Source: Candidatus Bathyarchaeota archaeon
GTDB lineage: Archaea > Thermoproteota > CALKCG01 > B24 > JAGTQN01
NCBI GenBank assembly: GCA_018396395.1
Contig: JAGTQN010000103.1
Span: forward strand, 1 to 5,732
DNA length: 5,732 nucleotides
Direction of reading: 5' to 3'
Shown here: one piece after another, positions 4,914 to 5,732 of the stretch
Layout: each line of letters starts with the position of its first letter
Numbering within the stretch: position 1 is the first letter of the stretch
Made by a program: the position numbers and the translations under genes
The notes under the pieces: generated by a model
The model's database searches: none
What the model was told of the DNA's origin: nothing
The model's input: only the letters and a program-made list of their open reading frames with translations

Positions 4914-5732
4914 ATGCCATCCCTTCGCCTTGTGAACGTAACGAAGCGCTTCGGAAGCATCGAAGCCTTGGATGACGTCACCTTCAATGTGAGCGATGGA
5001 GAGTACCTCTGCATCCTAGGTCCTACGGGAAGCGGAAAGACAACCCTCCTTCGCCTCTTGGCTGGGCTTCTTGAGCCAGATGGGGGTGCCATATACTTCG
5101 ATGAAAAGCCCTTCATCGATGTCCCGCCCGAGGAAAGGAACGTCGCCTATGTCCCCCAGACCTACGCCCTTTTCCCCCATATGACGGTCCTCGAGAACGT
5201 TATGTTCGGGCCTTCGGCTAGAGGCCTTCGATACTCCGAGTCTTATCGCATGGCCATGGAAGCCCTAAAAATGGTTAGGCTTGCCCATAGGGCTGATGCC
5301 TTCCCCCATGAGCTTAGCGGAGGAATGCAACAAAGGGTAGCCTTAGCCAGGGCCTTGGCTTCCGGAGCCAAGCTCCTCCTCCTCGATGAGCCCCTAGGAG
5401 CCCTTGATGCAAGGCTCAGAATAGAGCTTAGGAGGGAGCTAAAGGCCCTTGCCAAGACCTCTGGCTTGACAGTAGTGCACGTTACCCATGATCAAGAGGA
5501 GGCCATGGCCATCGGCGATAGGATCCTCGTCCTCAGAAACGGAAGGGTTCAGCAACATGGGACTCCCTTTCATGTTTACAGGAAACCTGAGAACCTCTTC
5601 GTCGCAAGCTTCATGGGAAGCTCCAACTTCTTGGAGGGTATCGTAGTCCAAAGAAACCGAAGGGGAAGCCTCTTAAGGCTTAGGGGAAACCTAGAGCTAA
5701 GGGTTGCCGATACAAGCCACATGCCTAAGAAG
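4914..5732 (+). CDS. ABC importer ATP-binding subunit, CysA/PotA/FbpC type (3' truncated)
   Basis: The frame is open for 273 codons to the window edge. This is the cytoplasmic ATPase that powers the adjacent permease. All catalytic motifs are present: Walker A GPTGSGKT at 36-43, Q-loop glutamine Q82 (in AYVPQTYALFPHMTVLENV), signature LSGGMQQR at 134-141, Walker B LLLLDEP at 154-160, D-loop GALD at 162-165 and the switch histidine H192 (HVTHDQEEAM). The text FPHMTVLENV and DQEEAMAIGDRI is typical of the CysA/PotA/FbpC/ModC subfamily. The segment from about 235 (FMGSSNFLEG) opens the C-terminal TOBE-type regulatory domain, which in this subfamily often binds substrate or an inhibitor; most of it is cut off. 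Full members have about 330-370 residues, so roughly 60-100 are missing. It follows the permease by 29 bp, with its own Shine-Dalgarno. A solute-binding protein gene is not in the window and may lie beyond the right edge or elsewhere. Confidence 0.97.
   Translation, partial: MPSLRLVNVTKRFGSIEALDDVTFNVSDGEYLCILGPTGSGKTTLLRLLAGLLEPDGGAIYFDEKPFIDVPPEERNVAYVPQTYALFPHMTVLENVMFGPSARGLRYSESYRMAMEALKMVRLAHRADAFPHELSGGMQQRVALARALASGAKLLLLDEPLGALDARLRIELRRELKALAKTSGLTVVHVTHDQEEAMAIGDRILVLRNGRVQQHGTPFHVYRKPENLFVASFMGSSNFLEGIVVQRNRRGSLLRLRGNLELRVADTSHMPKK

Noticed and set aside
3270..5116. Several - strand frames of 76-139 codons opposite the ABC genes
   Set aside because: All are antisense shadows of the permease and ATPase genes, rich in Arg, Ser and Ala, with no recognisable motif.

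Overview
The window looks like a piece of an archaeal chromosome, most likely from a thermophile of the Thermoproteota/TACK type; this is inference. The signs are a tRNA gene without an encoded CCA and followed by a short T-tract, TATA-like boxes in the intergenic regions, a regulator joining a SpoVT/AbrB DNA-binding domain to PhoU repeats (an arrangement known from archaea), and a fragment resembling the N-terminus of archaeal tyrosine recombinases. No rRNA, CRISPR array or complete insertion sequence is visible.

Left part (1-1500) is AT-rich and mostly decayed. It opens with the 3' end of an unrecognised gene on the + strand (stop at 439). Then come about 190 bases of unclear sequence, a possible 64-residue membrane protein on the - strand, and a clearly broken - strand gene for the paired CBS domains of a larger protein (746-1364). 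Abutting this, in a different frame, is a 56-codon fragment resembling the N-terminus of a tyrosine recombinase (1316-1486). About 60 bp further lies an intact tRNA-Arg(CCG) gene (1548-1622, - strand). The tRNA next to an integrase remnant and gene debris fits an old integration site that has eroded.

Right part (1900-5732) is richer in G+C and intact. On the - strand is the AbrB-PhoU regulator (1933-2955), with a TTG start fixed by a strong Shine-Dalgarno. A small ORF with one or two apparent frameshifts follows its stop. A divergent intergenic region (2956-3219) holds three TATA-like elements and a 77-nt uninterrupted homopurine tract that includes three copies of a 17-bp repeat. On the + strand are a fused two-domain ABC permease (3220-4884) and, 29 bp later, its CysA/PotA/FbpC-type ATPase (from 4914, cut by the window edge). 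These two probably form one transcription unit.

Together the right-hand genes look like a binding-protein-dependent importer for a small oxyanion, metal or organic ligand, divergently paired with a PhoU-type regulator. The regulator suggests phosphate or a phosphorus compound as a possible substrate, but the transporter is not of the usual PstCAB layout, and no solute-binding protein is in the window.
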